Assembly (NCBI GenBank): GCA_963383645.1
Contig: OY726561.1
Location: forward strand, 136,672,904-136,736,903
Length of the DNA stretch: 64,000 bases
Source: Muscardinus avellanarius
Taxonomy: Eukaryota > Chordata > Mammalia > Rodentia > Gliridae
Reading direction: 5' to 3'
Under the pieces are notes generated by a model that did no database searches, was not told the origin of the DNA, and saw nothing but the letters and a program-made list of their open reading frames with translations. Each line of letters opens with the position of its first letter. Position 1 is the stretch's first letter. Positions 19,901 to 34,900 of the stretch are shown piece by piece. The position numbers were made by a program, and so were the translations under genes.

Positions 19901-22900
19901 TAGGGGGAGTTCTTTCTGTTCTTTTTGTTCTGTTCTGTTTTTTTTTTCTTTTTTTTTTTTTTCCTTCAGTACTGGGGACTGAGCCCAGGGACATTTTAAC
20001 CTCTGAACTACACCCCCAGCCCTATTTTATTTATTTACTTATTTTTTGCGGTACTGGGGATCGAACTCAGGGGCATTCAACCTTCAAGCTATGCCCCCAG
20101 CTCTATTTTTTGTTCTTTATTTTGCAGTAGGGTCTCCCTAAGTTGCAGAGGGCCTCACTAAGTAGCTGAGGCTGGCTGCGAACCTGCGATCCTCCTGTCT
20201 CAGTTTCCCAAGTAATAGGATTACAACCATGGGCCACTAGGCCCAGCATCTTCAGCCCTTTTGTTTGTTTGTTTGTTTTGAGGTAAAGTCTTGCTAAGTT
20301 GCCTGGGCTGACCTTGGACTTGTGCTCTTTCTAACTCAGCCTCTTAGTAGACTGGATTACACAGGCATGTACCACCACACCCAGCAACACATAATTTATA
20401 GTTTCTAAACATCATAGTGTATAAAAACCTAGTCTTTATTGTAGGAGCAACATGGTATTTAGTAAATTCATGACGTTGAAAAGAAATAAGTAGTCACTTG
20501 TTACTTAACAATGAGAACGTGGCCTGAGAAATGTGCTGCTAGGCCAAGTCTGGTGGTGCGCGCTTTTAATCCCAGTACTTGGGAGGCTGAGACAGGAGGA
20601 TCGCAGGTTCGAGGCCAGCCTCAGCTGCTTAGGCTCTCTGCAACTTAGTGAGACCCTGTTTCAAAATAAAATAAGGCTGGTGGTGTAGCTCAGAGGGCAA
20701 ATGTCCCTGGGTTCAATCTCCAGTAGTACAAAAAAGGGGGGGGGGTGTGCCACTGGGTGATTATATCATCAAGTACGCTTACGCAGGTTTAGGTGGCCGC
20801 AGTGTCATGGGGTGATATAATCCCAGTTCACTGTTGTAGATATTGCTACTGTTGGCAAAACATTGGTATACACTGATTGAGGAAAATTGTTTTGTGGTGC
20901 TAGGGAGTGAACCTTGGGGTGCTCTGCTACTCAGCTCTACTCCATCCCATAGCAGCCTCCCAAGCACTGAGGTTATAGGAATGTGTTGCCACACCCAGCA
21001 GAAATGTTACTTTTAGATGAATAATTAATATTCATCTTCTGAAAAGTAATTTGTTAGCCGGGCGTGGTGGCGCACGCTTGTAATCCCAGCACTCGGGAGG
21101 CTGAGACCGGAGGATCGCAGTTTGTGGACAGCCTCAGCTACTTAGTGAGGCCTTCTGCAACTCAGTGAGACCCAGTTTCAAAATAAAGAATAAAAAATCG
21201 GGCAAGGGGTGTAGCTCTGAGGTCAAATGCCCCTGGGTTCCATCCTCAGACCTGCAAAAGGCTAAATAAATAAATAAATAAATAAATAAAAAGTAATTTG
21301 TTATAGCTATTTAACTTTAGAAACATTTGTGTATTCAGATTAGCAAGAACAAAAGATATCTATGAGCCATGTGTGGTGGCACACAGTCTTGTAAGCCTCA
21401 GCAATTAGTGAGTCCCTCCACAATTTAGACAGACTGGTTTCAGAATAAAATAGGGCTGGAGGTGTAGCTCGAGACTTCCTCTGGGATCAATCCCCAATGC
21501 CAAAATATAAAAAGGTATTTGTAGGGATATCTCCTAAGAACGGGAGAGGTGTCCTTGGTTTGGTATTAATGTGTTTTCTTTTGGGGCTGCAGGAAGAAGT
21601 TCATAACTATGTACAAATGATGGGCGGACGAGTGTACAGAGACCTTAACATATCAGTAACTCACCTTATTGCAGGAGAAGTTGGCAGCAAGAAATATCTA
21701 GTTGCTGCAAATCTAAAGAAACCCATTTTACTTCCTTCTTGGATAAAAACACTTTGGGAGAAGTCACAAGAAAAGTAAGACAAACACTGATGTATTTCCC
21801 AGATTTGGGAAAGTGGTACATTCAGTTCCTTTGGCATATTCTGGGTTTTCGTAGCGGAAGCTTTCTGGTATCCTCTTTGGATCTGTTATCAGGGATGAAA
21901 TGGGATCATTGCTCTTTCTTTTCTCCAAGGGAAGTGAGTAAAGCCTCTGAGCACTTGTTAGCAGGTGTGACTGACAGTAGAAGGGACCGGGCTTAACTCT
22001 AGTTGGAAGTTAATGCTTCTCTAGTGATGAAGGTGCTTCCAGCAGCAAATGCTTCGAAGCTGACGGAGGAGATGCTTTGGCAGCTGCTGAGCTCCCACGC
22101 CGCCGTGTCCGTCAGCGTGTCCACATGCTGGGATGGGGTGAACGACACACTTGGCAGCTCTTTATTTTGCAGCAGGGTCTCCCTGAGTTGCAGAGGGCCT
22201 CACTGAGTAGCCTCCAGAGAGGCTCGGGATGGCGGCGTGTGAGCGCAGGCCTTCAGCCGAGGGGTGGCCGTGACTCAGCTTGGCTGGCCTGTCCCTTCCG
22301 CAGGGAGCTCAGCCTGTTTCAAGCAGCGCACGGACATTTTCCTGAAATTAGCTTCAGCAGCCACAGGCCCAGGTCCCAGGGAACCATCTCGGCGCTGTTC
22401 CTGGCGGCCTTCTGCCCGTCCAGCCATCCTCAGCAGGGCCCATGCGACACCTGCGTTCCCAGCCTGGTCGCTTCATCAGAGCAACAATGCTGGTTTTGTT
22501 GTGTCCTGCCAGAGGTCGCTGTATTTGCTCATACACAATGATGGACACATTTAAAAGTCCATTTTATTAGTCACCAGGAACTGCAGGGCTGCTGTAAGGT
22601 ACAGTTTAGGCTTTTAAGTTTGAAAAATGCGCTGCTTTGATGAGCAAATGTTTAGAGTTAATGAAATATGCATTTTTCCTCTTAAAACAGTTTTGAGAGA
22701 CTACTTGGAACTTTTCACTAGTGACAGCGTGTGGAGCTAGCTGAGCAGTTCGTATAATTCTGACATTTAGTTTTCTTTCATAAAAATGATTACAAACCCT
22801 GAAATGGGAAAAGTAGAAGTGATATTTCTGTTTGTCATTGTGCTTCTAGGAAACTTTAAACCATTTGGTATATTTTAATATATTCCTTTTTATTCCTTTT

Positions 22901-25900
22901 TAAAACCATTTGATTTCGCCAGAAAAATAACTAGATACACAGATCTAAGCCTGGAAGACTTCATGTGCCCCGTCTTCCTCGGCTGTGTGATCTGTGTGAC
23001 CGGCCTGTGTGGCTTGGACAGGAAGGCGGTGCAGCAGCTTACGGTGAAGCACGGCGGCCAGTACATGGGGCAGCTGAAGATGAACGAGTGCACGCACCTC
23101 ATCGTGCAGGAGCCCAGAGGTGAAGACTGCTCTCCAGGGTCCTCACAGCCCCCTTGTGCTCCCAGCATTCGGGAGGCTGACGCAGGAGGGTTGTGGTTCG
23201 CGGCCAGCCTCAGCTCCTTAGTGAGGCCCTCTGCAACTCAGGGACATCCTGTTTCAAAGTAAAGAATAAAAAGTAGGGCTGGGTGTTGGTCGGAGGTAGA
23301 GTGCCCTGGGCTCCATCCCCAGACCCGCAGAAAAGGTCTTCATGGGCAGCTTCTGCTTCGGGCGTATCCTTGCTCCTGGCTTTTCCCTGGAGTCAGAGGA
23401 AGAGCGTTTGGGTCACAATCTGGAGGAAAATGGCATGACCAACCTGTGTGTCCAGGTCACTGGATAAATAAACAGCCAGGGGCTTGCATCAGGGGCGTCA
23501 GAGTTAACCTTCTGGTTAGCTCTTTTAGTGAGAAGCAGGCAGCCAGTTCCCATAGTTACCCTGTAGTCAAGAGTTAGGTGATCAACAAGGGAAGGAGTGC
23601 GTGCGGCTCAGGGGCCTTTGTTTGTTCCCAGTGACTAGCTTCACAGGCGTGGCTTCGTGTTTAATTGAATGAATGAGCTCCACTGAACAAACAAGTGTGT
23701 GTGTTTGTGGTGAGGGGTTGACCCAGAGGCACTCTGGTTTTGAGCTACAACCCCAGCAATTTATTTGGAAATGGGGTCTTTCTAGGTTGCGGAGAGCCTT
23801 GCTAAATTGCTAAGACTGCGCTGAACCTACGATCCTCCTGCCTCAGCCTCCCAAGTACTGGGATTACAGACGTGTGCCATCATGCCCAACAAACTAGAGT
23901 TCTTAACAAGTTTTATCCTGCAGCTGAGCATGGTGACACATTCTTGTAAACCCAGCTGCTCAAGAGGCTCAGGTGGGAGGCTGGCAAGGTCCAGCAACTT
24001 AGTGAGGCCCATCTTGAAATAGGTAAGAGGGGCTGCTGCGGGGGTAGCTGAGTGGTACGAGGCTTGCCTTACGTAAACGCATGAAGCCCTGGGTCCATCC
24101 CCAGTACCACATCACATACAAAATGATATGCTTAGCAGATCATGAGATAGTACGAGAGTAAAAAACATTACTGATAAGATTTCTTTTTAATTACTGTTCA
24201 TTTTACCAAGTGTGGTGTGGGACATGTTTGTAATCCCAATACTTGGGAGGCTGAGACAGGAGGGTCACAGGTTCTTGGCCAGCCTCTGCTACTTATGTCC
24301 TCCACAACTCAGTGATACCCTGTTTCAAAATAAAGAATGAAAAATAGGGCTGGGGGTGTAGCTCAGAGGTAGAAGGCCTCTAGTTTCCATCCCCAGTGCC
24401 CCCCCCACACACACATACTGAATTATTATAATTCTTTAAAATTACTATTCATTTTACTGGGCATGGTGGCACATGAATATAATTCCTTGGTAGGCTAAGA
24501 CAGGAGGATCACTGTTCCAAGAACAGCCGCAGCAACTTAGCAAGACCCTGTTTAAAGTTTAAAATTTAAAAAAATGTGTGTGTGTGTGTGCAATACTGAA
24601 GATGGAACTCAGGGGCCTCTGCCTCTAGGCTACATCCCCAGACTTATTTTATATTTTTATTTGAAAATAGGGTCTCACTAAGTAGCTGAGGCTGGCTTCA
24701 AACCTGCATGATCCTCCTGTCTCAGCCTCCCAAGTACTGGGATTACAAGTGTGCACCACCACGCCCAGCCAAAAGTGAAATTTTTTAGAAAGGGCAAGGA
24801 GGGTAACTTGGAGGCAGAATGCCCTTGAATTCATTACGGACTGTGCAACTGGTTTGGAGCTGCCAAGTGACGGAGCCCGACTGCAGACAGGCTTATCCAC
24901 AGTCACCTCGGCCTTCAGTTGCCTCTGCAATTTGTACAAACAATAAACATGGTCACACACGGCACACAGGAAACATGCTTGAGGGTACGCTGCTGGTGGG
25001 TTGTAAATTAGTGCGGCCACTGGAGATCAGTGCAGAGATTCCTCGAAAGACCAGGAACGGAACTGCCCCGTGACCCGCCGCACCATTTCTTAAAGTCAGG
25101 TACCATAGTGATAGACACGTGTCCATGTTATAGAAGTGCAGTTCGCACTTGCCAAACTATGGGGCCAGCGAGTGTCGTGTGCTTTGTGAGAGCAGCCAGT
25201 GGCAGAAAGTCAAGGATCCTACGTTTTCTCTCGTACGTAGAGGCTCGAGGGAAAATAGGAGACAGAAGGCACTTGAGATTCGTGAGGGCGAGATCAGTAG
25301 AATGGAGGACGTGGTTGGGGAAGGGACCAGTGCAGATGGCATCCAACCCATACATGGAAGTCACCAGCGATCTCGCTAACCGAGCAGGGAGGGAGAGGGA
25401 GGAGCGGGTAGGAGGTGGAGGGAAACATGGCGTGATCTGTGCGGCGTTGATGTGTCGTTTGGAATCTCACCGTGATGTATAATGAAAGTGCACCAGTAAA
25501 GCCAGGCTGAGAGGAGGGTCACAAGTTGACCACCAGCCTCGGCAACTTAGTGAGGCCCTATTTCAAAATAAAAATAAAATAGGGCTGGGGGGCTTAGCTT
25601 AGGTAGAATGCTCCTGGGTTCAATCCCTAGTAACACACACACACACACACACAAATAAAAAGAAGTTGGGCATGGTGGCATACACTTATAACCCAGTATT
25701 TGGGAGGTTGAGACAGGAGGATCTCAGGTTTGTGGCCAGCCTCAGCAACTTAGACCCTTAGCAACTTAATGAGAACCTATTTTAAAATAAATAAAATAGT
25801 GCTGGGGGTGTAGCTCAGATGTAGAATACCCCTGAGATCAATCCCTAGTACCACACACACACACACACAAGTATAAAAGAAGAAAATATGATCAGATAAT

Positions 25901-28900
25901 AACCTAACATCACTTTTTAATGTATATAGCATACTGTTTAAGAGCAATGGAAACCTTTAATTTGGTTCCAGGTAGGGGTTTTTAATACTCTGTGATTTAA
26001 CTGTTTTTGCAAATGTAGATTGTAATGGTTTGCATTTCTCCGTTTCTTTAATACAATAGGGCAGAAATACGAATGTGCCAAGAGATGGAACATTCACTGT
26101 GTGACAATGCAGTGGTTCTTTGACAGTGTCGAGAAAGGTTTTTGTCAGGATGAATCTATGTACAAGACAGAACCGAGAGCCGAGGCCAAGGCTCTGCCGG
26201 ATACTTCCACCCCCACTGGGCAGAGCAGCACGGCGGAGAGTAAGTCCGTCCGGGGCGGCGTCTTCACGTAGGGGTGGCTTCACAGGCTGGGCTGCAGCTT
26301 GTGCCCGCTGGAGGGCTGGCCTGGTGCGCGGGGCCTCTGGCTCCACCAGAAAGCATTTGTTAGGATCACCAGCATAGTAGGAAGTTTCCGGAGGTTTTCC
26401 CTCTTTGGGTCTCATTGTTAATAAAATAGCCAGATTGTATAAAAAGTTAGCCTAGGAGCTGCTCCTCATATTTCTTTTTAGAATGAATTCCAGAAAGGAA
26501 TCACAGTACCTAGGAGGATCACAGGTTTGAGACCAGCCTCAGCACCCTAGGCCCTGTTCCAAAATAAAAGTAAAATAGGCAGAGGAGTGTACCTCAGAGG
26601 TAGAATGTATCCGGGTTATATCTCCACTACCAATAAAATTCCCATCTGAAATTTAGTTTGAAAAGTGCTCATAGTCCTGACTAGAAAAAACTAGACGGAA
26701 ATGTGTTTCGTTCTTGTCCTATTTCCATGAACTCAAGGCTGGTTTTCAATTTGTAGGCCGCACTCTTTCAGATGTCAGCCATATTTCCAATATAAATGGG
26801 AGTTGTGTCAACGAATCGGTGTGCAGTTCCATTAGCAGCAAATTGGAGCCTACGCTTGAGAACCTAGAGAACCTGGACGTGAGCGCGTTTCAGGCACCCG
26901 AGGACCTGTTAGACGGCTGCCGGGTACGTCTTTGTTGCGTGATGAAGCGGCGTGTGGTGGTGAGCCTGGCACCGCCGGCCCTGACGTGGAGACCTCGTGT
27001 GGGCCTTGTGTGCCCACCGGCGCCGTCCACGAGCCAAGGGGTGCTCTCGCCCGTGCCCGCGAGGCCCGCCGTCTGTCATCCCTGAGAGTCCGTTATGTTC
27101 TTCAGCACTCTGAACCCCCCACGGACATGGATCCTTCCGTTCCTGTGTTCTGAGAGTACTTAGTTTCTGGGACTTACTGGATTTATTAAGTCTTTACAAT
27201 GTATTAATACCATAATCATTTCATATGTTCATGTTATTTATAATCTCTTAATTCCTAAATAACTCTCACGTGGTGTTATGAGGACGCGAGTACTTTGGAG
27301 CACTAGTTTTTCAGGATTGGTATTGAGTGGATAGCTGGCCACCTCAGTCTGTCTTCGTAATCATTAAAGCCACTTGTTTACTTTCTTTTGGGTTATTTAA
27401 CTTCTTAGTGCAACGTGTAAGTTGAAGAAAACATACGTTGTACTGTGTTACGTCTCCTAGATCTTGAACACTTAACATATTTCTGTTCTGCTGAATGACG
27501 GCACTGCAGTGGGTGTGGTGGCGCATGCCTGTGATCCCAGCACCTGGGAGGCTGCTACAGGAGGATCAGGTTCGAAGCCAGCCCTGGCAACCAAGGCACT
27601 TGGTGAAACCCTCTTTCCAAATAAGAAATTTTAAAAAATCATGCTGAGGGATGGCTTGGGTAAAACACCTCTGGGTACAATTTCCAGTACCCCCACCCAC
27701 CCTAAGGAAAATGACTGGGCAGTGCATTACTTCTCAAAATAGCAAAAAGTTTAACCCTCCTTTATTGTTAAGATGGGAAGTTGGGCAAATTACACTATTG
27801 ATCCATGCTGCTTTTTTTCTTTCCAGTACTGGGGATGGAACCCAGGCGCATTCTACTTCCGAGCTACACCTCCAGCCTTATCTTTATTTTGAAACAGGGT
27901 CTCACTGAGTAACTGAAGCTGGCCTCAAGCTTGTGATCCTCCTGTCTCAGCCTCCTAAGTACTGGGATTACAAACATGCGCCACCATGCTTGTAATCCCA
28001 GCATTTGGGAGGCTGAGATCGGAGGATCGCAGTTCACCGACAGCCTCAGCTACTTAGTGAGGCCCTCTGCAACTTAGTGAGACCCTGTTTCAAAAGAATA
28101 AAAAATAGGGCTGGGGGTGTAGCTCGGAGGTCAAATGCCCCTGGGTTCCATCCCCAGACCCACACACACACAGATAAAAATACTGTGGTATTGTAAACAA
28201 ATTATTTTAAAAACTCGTTTCAGGATACACTTCATACCCTAGTATGTCCTAAAATATACACAAGTCTAATATACACACAGAGGATTTAGATTTCTGTTCT
28301 TAATAAAATTTGTTTCTGTTGAGAAATAAAGATCTTAAGGCAAATTTTTTGTTTCTTTACAGATATTTCTTTGCGGTTTTAGTGGTAGAAAGTTAGATAA
28401 ACTGCGAAGACTCATCAACAGCGGTGGTGGAGTTCGTTTTAATCAGCTTAATGAAGATGTGACCCACGTCATTGTGGGAGACTTTGACGACGAGCTGAAG
28501 CAGTTCTGGGATAGATCAGCCCACAGGTCTTGTCTGTCTAACTCAAAGACATTTCTACTGAGTAACTTTTTTATTTTCTCTTTTTTGGTACTGGGGTTCC
28601 TGGGAGCCCTTCTACCTCCGGGCTACACTCCCAGACCTGGGAGTATATATTTTTTTTTTTTTTCTTTTTGAAACAGGGTTTCTTAAGCCAGCGAGGGTGG
28701 CTCCGAACCAGCACGATCCTCCTGTCTCCATCTCCCAAGCACAGGGATTACAAGCATGTGCCACCACGCCCGGCTGAGTAACGGTTTTTGTTGAAAAAAA
28801 AAGTCTTAAGCCGGGCCTGATGGCACATACCTGTAATCCCAGCATTTGGGAGGCTGAGACCGGAGGATCGTAGTTCGTGGATAGCCTCAGCTACTTAGCA

Positions 28901-31900
28901 AGGCCCTCCGCAACTTAGTGAGACCCTGTTTCAAAATAAAGAATAAAAATAGGCCAGGGGGTGTGGCTCGGAGGTCAAATGCCCCTGGGTTCCATCCCCA
29001 GGCCCCCCAAAAATAAAAAAACGTGTAAGCCAGATGTGGCACACACCTGTAATCCCAGCTACGTGGGAGGCTGAGGCAGGAGGATCACAGTGATGCCAGC
29101 CTGGGCAACTTAGCAAGACCCTGTCTCCGAATGATAAAAATAAAACGGCGTGTTTGTGCAGCTGCGGGAACCCGCGGGCAAGGGGGCGATGGCGGCCATG
29201 GTGTGTGCTCACGTGGCTGCGTGCTGTTTTGCAGGCCTCATGTTATGGGAGCCAAGTGGCTGCTGGCGTGTTTCAGTAAAGGCTACTTGCTGCCCGAAGA
29301 GCCGTACGTCCACGCCCACTACCAGCCCACAGAGATCCCAGCTTCTGACCAGCCCGAGAGCAAAACCGCCCCTTCAAAAAAGAAGAGCAACAGCTTCGCC
29401 AGGAAAGACTGGCCACCTCGCGAGACGCACGAGCCAGCCGACGAGGACCTGCTCTCTCAGTATGTAGAGAACGACCGCACAGGAGGTGAGCAGGGGCCGG
29501 TGCTTGCCGTTAGCAAGGAGGAGCCGAGCAGTGTGCAGACGCCAGGCTTCCTAGATGCTACGTTCCACCAACTATTTATTCCTTTAAGTTTTATATTTGT
29601 AATTTTCCTGCCATCTTCATTTTGATCTAAAACAAAGACATTGCTTCATTTGTGGGGTTTTTTTTTGTTGTTTGTTTGTTTGTTTGTTTGTTTGTTTTCG
29701 GGTCTCGGGATGGAACCCAGAGGCATTCAACCTCCGAACTACACCCCCTGCACATTCATTCATTCATTCATTCATTCATTCATTGGTTCGTGGTGCCGGG
29801 AGTGGAATCCAGAGGCTTTCTATCTCTGGGCTATACTCCCAGACCTATTTTATATTTTATTTGAAAACAGGGTCTCAGTAACTTGCTGAGAGCCTCACTA
29901 AGTAGCTGAGGCTGGCTCTGCGATCTTCCTGTCTCAGCTTCCCAAGCGCTGGGATTACAAGCGTGCGCCACCACGCCCAGCTTGTGTGAGTTTTTAATAG
30001 TATTATTATAGTCCATATATACACTGGGTACAGTTTCTCATTATCCTCTGTGATATAATAGTATGATTATTGATGTCGAAATGGCTGATTACTGAACTGT
30101 GGACTGCCAGCCCTAGTGTTTAGTCGTATCTGTGTGGTAAGGTAAATTGCTGTGAAGAATTAACAATATATTGTATGTGTGTGTTGGTGCGGAGGCAGTT
30201 ACAGGGGTGAACCCGTGGTGTTCTGCTCTTGAACTCTACCCGTAGCTCTTTTTATTTCTTTTACTTTGAAATAGGTTCTTACTGTGTTGCTGAGACTGGC
30301 CTCAAGTCTGTAATCCTTCTGTCTCAGCCTCCCAAGTACCAGGATTACACGTGCGTGCCACCGCATCTGGCCCGGTTGAGCTTTTATATTTAAAAGAAGC
30401 TGATCACCTTTTAACAAGTGTTAGAGAACACACCTGAGACAGTGATGGAGCACTGGCATGTGTGAGGCCCTGATTCAAACCCCAGCACTACAGAAACAAT
30501 ACAAGTCAAAATCAAACTTTTAAAAATATTTTATGTCAGGCATGGTGGTACACGCTTATAATCCGAGAATTCGGGAGGCTGAGACCAGAGGATCGCGGTT
30601 CGCGGACAGCCTCCGCTACTTAGTGAGGCCCTCCACAACTCAGTGAGACCCTGTTTCAAAATAAAGAATAAAAATATGGGGCAGGGGGTGTAGCTTGAAG
30701 GTCGAATGCCTCTGGGTTCCAGACCCCCACACACACAAAAAATTATGATTATCACGTTACTTTTTTTTTTTTTAACTGGGAATTGAACCCAGGGGCGTTT
30801 TATCTCCACGTCCCACCCCAGCCCCTGTTGTGTTTATTTTGAAATAGAATCTCACTGAGTTGCTGAGAGTCTGGCTAAGTTCCTGAGGCTGGCTTCGAAC
30901 CTGCGATCCTCCTGTCTCGGGCTCCCAAGTACTGGGATTGTAGGCATGTGCCACCACGCCTGGCTTCACTCTACCTTATTTCTCCATCTAAGCTTCAGTC
31001 TCATGAATATCTCTATAAATAATATAATTGTAAATATATTATTACCCATTCCTTCTAGTATAAAACAGAGTCAAAGAGATTGTAAAACTAGAACCCTTCT
31101 CTTCTTACTGAACAGTAAATGCTCTATACAAAATTTCTTTCTCAGTGTCAATAAGAGCAATGTACTTATTTTAAGAAGGAATTGAGAGCCAGGTCTGGTA
31201 GCACACCTTGTAATCCCAGTACTTGGGAGGCTGAGACAGGAGGATCCAGGTTCGCAGCCAGCCTCAGCTACTTAGTGAGGCCCTCTGCAACTCAGTGAGA
31301 CCTTGTTTCCAAATAAAGAATTAAAAAAAATAGGACTGGGAGTGTAGCTCGGAGGTCGAATGCCCCTGGGTTCAATTCTCAGCACTACAAAAAAGGAGGA
31401 ATTGGCGCTTATAATGTGTATATACAACAGTCACTAAAAATGAAGACGTTTCCTGGCGTGGTGGCGCACGCTTGTAATCCCAGTACTCGGGAGGCCCAGT
31501 CAAGAGGACCGTAGGTTGGAATCCACCCTCAGCAACTTAGTGAGACCCTGTTTCCAAATAAAACATGAAATTGGTCTGGGGGTGTAGCCCAGACATAGAA
31601 AGCCTCTGGGTTCCATCCCCAGCACCACAAAAAAAGAAAGGAAATGCTAATGTACTGCAGATAATGCTAGAAATAGAAAGATGGGGGCAGGAGGTGTAGC
31701 TCACAGAGTGTGACCTGGAGCGTGAGAGGTCCTGGCTTTGCGCCCCAGCAGCACATGCACACACAGTATACACGTATGCATACACACAGTACATGTGTAT
31801 GCATGCACACAGTACACGTGTATACACACATGTATCCATACACGTGCGCACACAGTACACATGCATGCTTGCACGCGCACACAGTACACAGGTATGCATA

Positions 31901-34900
31901 CACACGCGCGCGCACATAGTAGGAAAATGACAGGCACCGTAATGGTGTTTGACTCTGGATCGCAGCTTTGGCTCCTATGTCAGTTCTGCCGCTTTATAAC
32001 TGCATGACAAGGAGCTTCCTTTGGACGGAGGGGGATGCTGAGAGCACGGCTTCGGGTTAGTGCTGTGCGTGGCACAGGCTCCGCGCTCTGCACGCTGTTG
32101 CAGACACGAGGGAACGGTCCCGTAGGACTCCCGCCCGGCCAGTCAAGCCGCAGGCGGCCTTCCTCTACTGCCGCCTTCCAGCACCGGCCACTTGAGTTTT
32201 GGGAAACACTATGTTATTGTACTTCTAGCCTTAATTTGACATTTATTGAATATTGGGAGCTGTATGATTTAGTTAGTGACATTTATAGCTTTACATAGAT
32301 AGATTTTTTGTTCTTATCTATTAACCAACTTTATCCTAAAAGGAAACTTGAAATCATATCTTTGATCACTTTTTTTTTTTTGGTGGTACTGGGGTTCCTG
32401 GAAGCCCTTCTACCTCCAGGCTATGCTCCCAGACCTATTTTTGTATATTTTTTATTTGGAAACAGAGTCTCTTAAGCCAGTGCAGCTGGCTTCCAACCAG
32501 CGCAATCGTCCTGTCTCCACCTCCCAAGCGCGGGGATTACAAGTGTGCGCCACCACGCCCGGCTTTGATTACTTTTCAAAAAAAAATTTTTTTATTGGTG
32601 CATTGTAATCATACATCTAACGACTACAAAATAGAGGCATGTGCATGCACATTGATAGCTTATTAAGGAGTCTATGTGGAGGCCTTTTAACTTCAAATTC
32701 AATACGAAGCATTTTATGCTGTTTTTTCTGTGCCGAGAGCTTGAGTGTCGCCCCACTGAGGCGTGTTGTTTTTTCTTAGTATTTTCTCAGTTCTTTTGTG
32801 AATTATCCAAACCAGTTTGTGCGGTGAGACAGGCCTGTGGCGGTGCCCTGACTGCCGGCCCGCTGGTCATTGTAGCACCACGGGTGGATTTGAGTGGACA
32901 TGGTGGAAGGTGGCGGTACCGGGAACCGGGTAACCCGGAGCTGGGATGGCTCAGCAGGCGCGGTGTTGCAGTGATGGCTCAGGAAGTCAGCTTTCTTTCC
33001 CTTTGCAGTGGAAGCGGAGACGCCGGCAGCTGCAGAGCCCCGCAGCGGGCCGTGTAACGGCTCTACTCTTGCCGAGCCCCTCAGTGATTCTACTCACATT
33101 TCTCTGCAAGAAGCAGACCAGGCTTCCATCACGCAGTGCCTCCCCGACCGTTCTACAATTACCGAAGAAGGCTTATTCAGCCGAAAGAGTTTTCTGATTC
33201 TGGGATTTAGTCGTGAAAACGAGTGTAATATTGCAAGCATCATAAGAGAACATGCTGGAGAGATCGTTTCCCTCCCGGGCAGAGTCGTGGATTACGCGGT
33301 GGTTCCCCTGCTGGGGTGTGACGTAGAAGCAGCTGTGGGGGAAGTCGTCACCAACACGTGGCTGGTAAGAACACCAGCCTGAAACGGCGTTCGGGTTGTG
33401 ATCAGGAGGCATTCCATCGTGTGCGCTGGCTGGACTCGACATCCTGCAAGGGAAATGGCCAGGCAGGAGGCCGTGCTGGCCCCTGGTCCTCGTGGGGTGC
33501 GGTGGGGGGCGCCCAGGCCACAGCAGCGTCCTTCTTGGGAGGTCGCTGTGCATGACCCCACCTCGCACCGTTTGTCTTTCCTCACAGCCAGGGCGTGCGT
33601 GTCGTGCGCTGTTTTGCCTTCTCTAGAACTAGGAGGGGGCAGTGATGATCTAGGCACTGAAGAAAGCAAATTCAGAGCAGCGCTCTTAGCCTCAGCAATC
33701 CTACTGAGTTAGGATTCATATGTACTGAGTTCATATATGTATAATTTCTTGGCGTGGCATTTGAAATGTATCCAGAATGAGCATGCACACATTTGTATTA
33801 AAGTAAACTTTTCATGGAAACTAAACTCACTGCCGCTGTGACCTCCGCGGTGTCGGCCTGTCTCGTCCAGGCTGGCTCTATTGTCTTGTTTTTAAAAGGT
33901 TTCGTGCATAGACTACCAGACTGTAATGGAGCCCCAGTCAAGTCCGCTCTTCACACCCGTCCCGGTGATGGCAGGAAGGACTCCTTTGGAGGACTGTGTT
34001 ATTTCCTTCAGCCAGTATGTCGGAGCCGAGAAAGACTCCTTGGTATTCTTAGCAAATCGCCTCGGAGCAAGGTATGTAATGTTTCTAGTGTGCCTGCTGC
34101 CAGGGTGTATCTTTTTATTGCTTTGCTCTATTGAAAAGTATTCTAATTAGAATTTGGCCGGGTATTTTATTGCATTTGGGGGTCTGCGATGGTGGAAAGG
34201 AGGGTGCTACTAGGAGACCTCTGGTGGACTTTGAAGGTGACAGGCACTAATGTTTCCATCAGCTTAGCCCTCGGGAGGGGTGTGTAAGGCTGATGCATTA
34301 TCAGGAAGTGCTTGCTTAAGCATTCTGTCCTTCTGTGCGCTGTTTGATTATTTATCCTTTTTTAAGTATACATTGATTGTTTTTTTCAGCCAGAAATGCA
34401 AATGATAATCAAGAGTAATAAATACTTTAAGAGAAATAAATGGAATTTAAAAGTTACCTCCAAGCGGGATATGGTAACACACACCTGTAATCCCAGTACT
34501 TGGGAGGCTGAAACAGAAGTATCACAGGTTCAAAGCCAGCCTCAACTATTTAGCAAAACCCTGTTTCAAACTTAAAGAAGGGTTGGGAGTATAGCTCAGA
34601 GGTAAAATGTCACTGGGTTCAATCCCCAGTACCAGAAAACAAAAGTGATTTCTAAAATCCACATTAGCCTAATCCCTAATTGACCTTTAGACAGTGATTA
34701 TTTAAAAATGAAGTGGAGCCGGGCGTGGTGGCGCACGCTTGTAATCCCTGCGCTTGGGAGGCGGAGACAGGAGGATCGCGCAGGTTTGAAGGCAGCCGCA
34801 CTGGCGTAAGAGACCCTGTTTCAAAAATATAAAAAAAAATATAGGTCTGGGAGTGTAGCCCGGATGTAGAAGGGCTTCCAGGAACCCCAGTACCACCAAA

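Noticed and set aside
25030..25482. 150-aa frame considered as a gene
   Set aside because: It lies within a decayed L1 3' end and shows no recognisable protein.
27180..27300. Possible MIR or L2 fragment
   Set aside because: Similarity to attaactcatttaatcctca-type sequence is too weak to call by eye.
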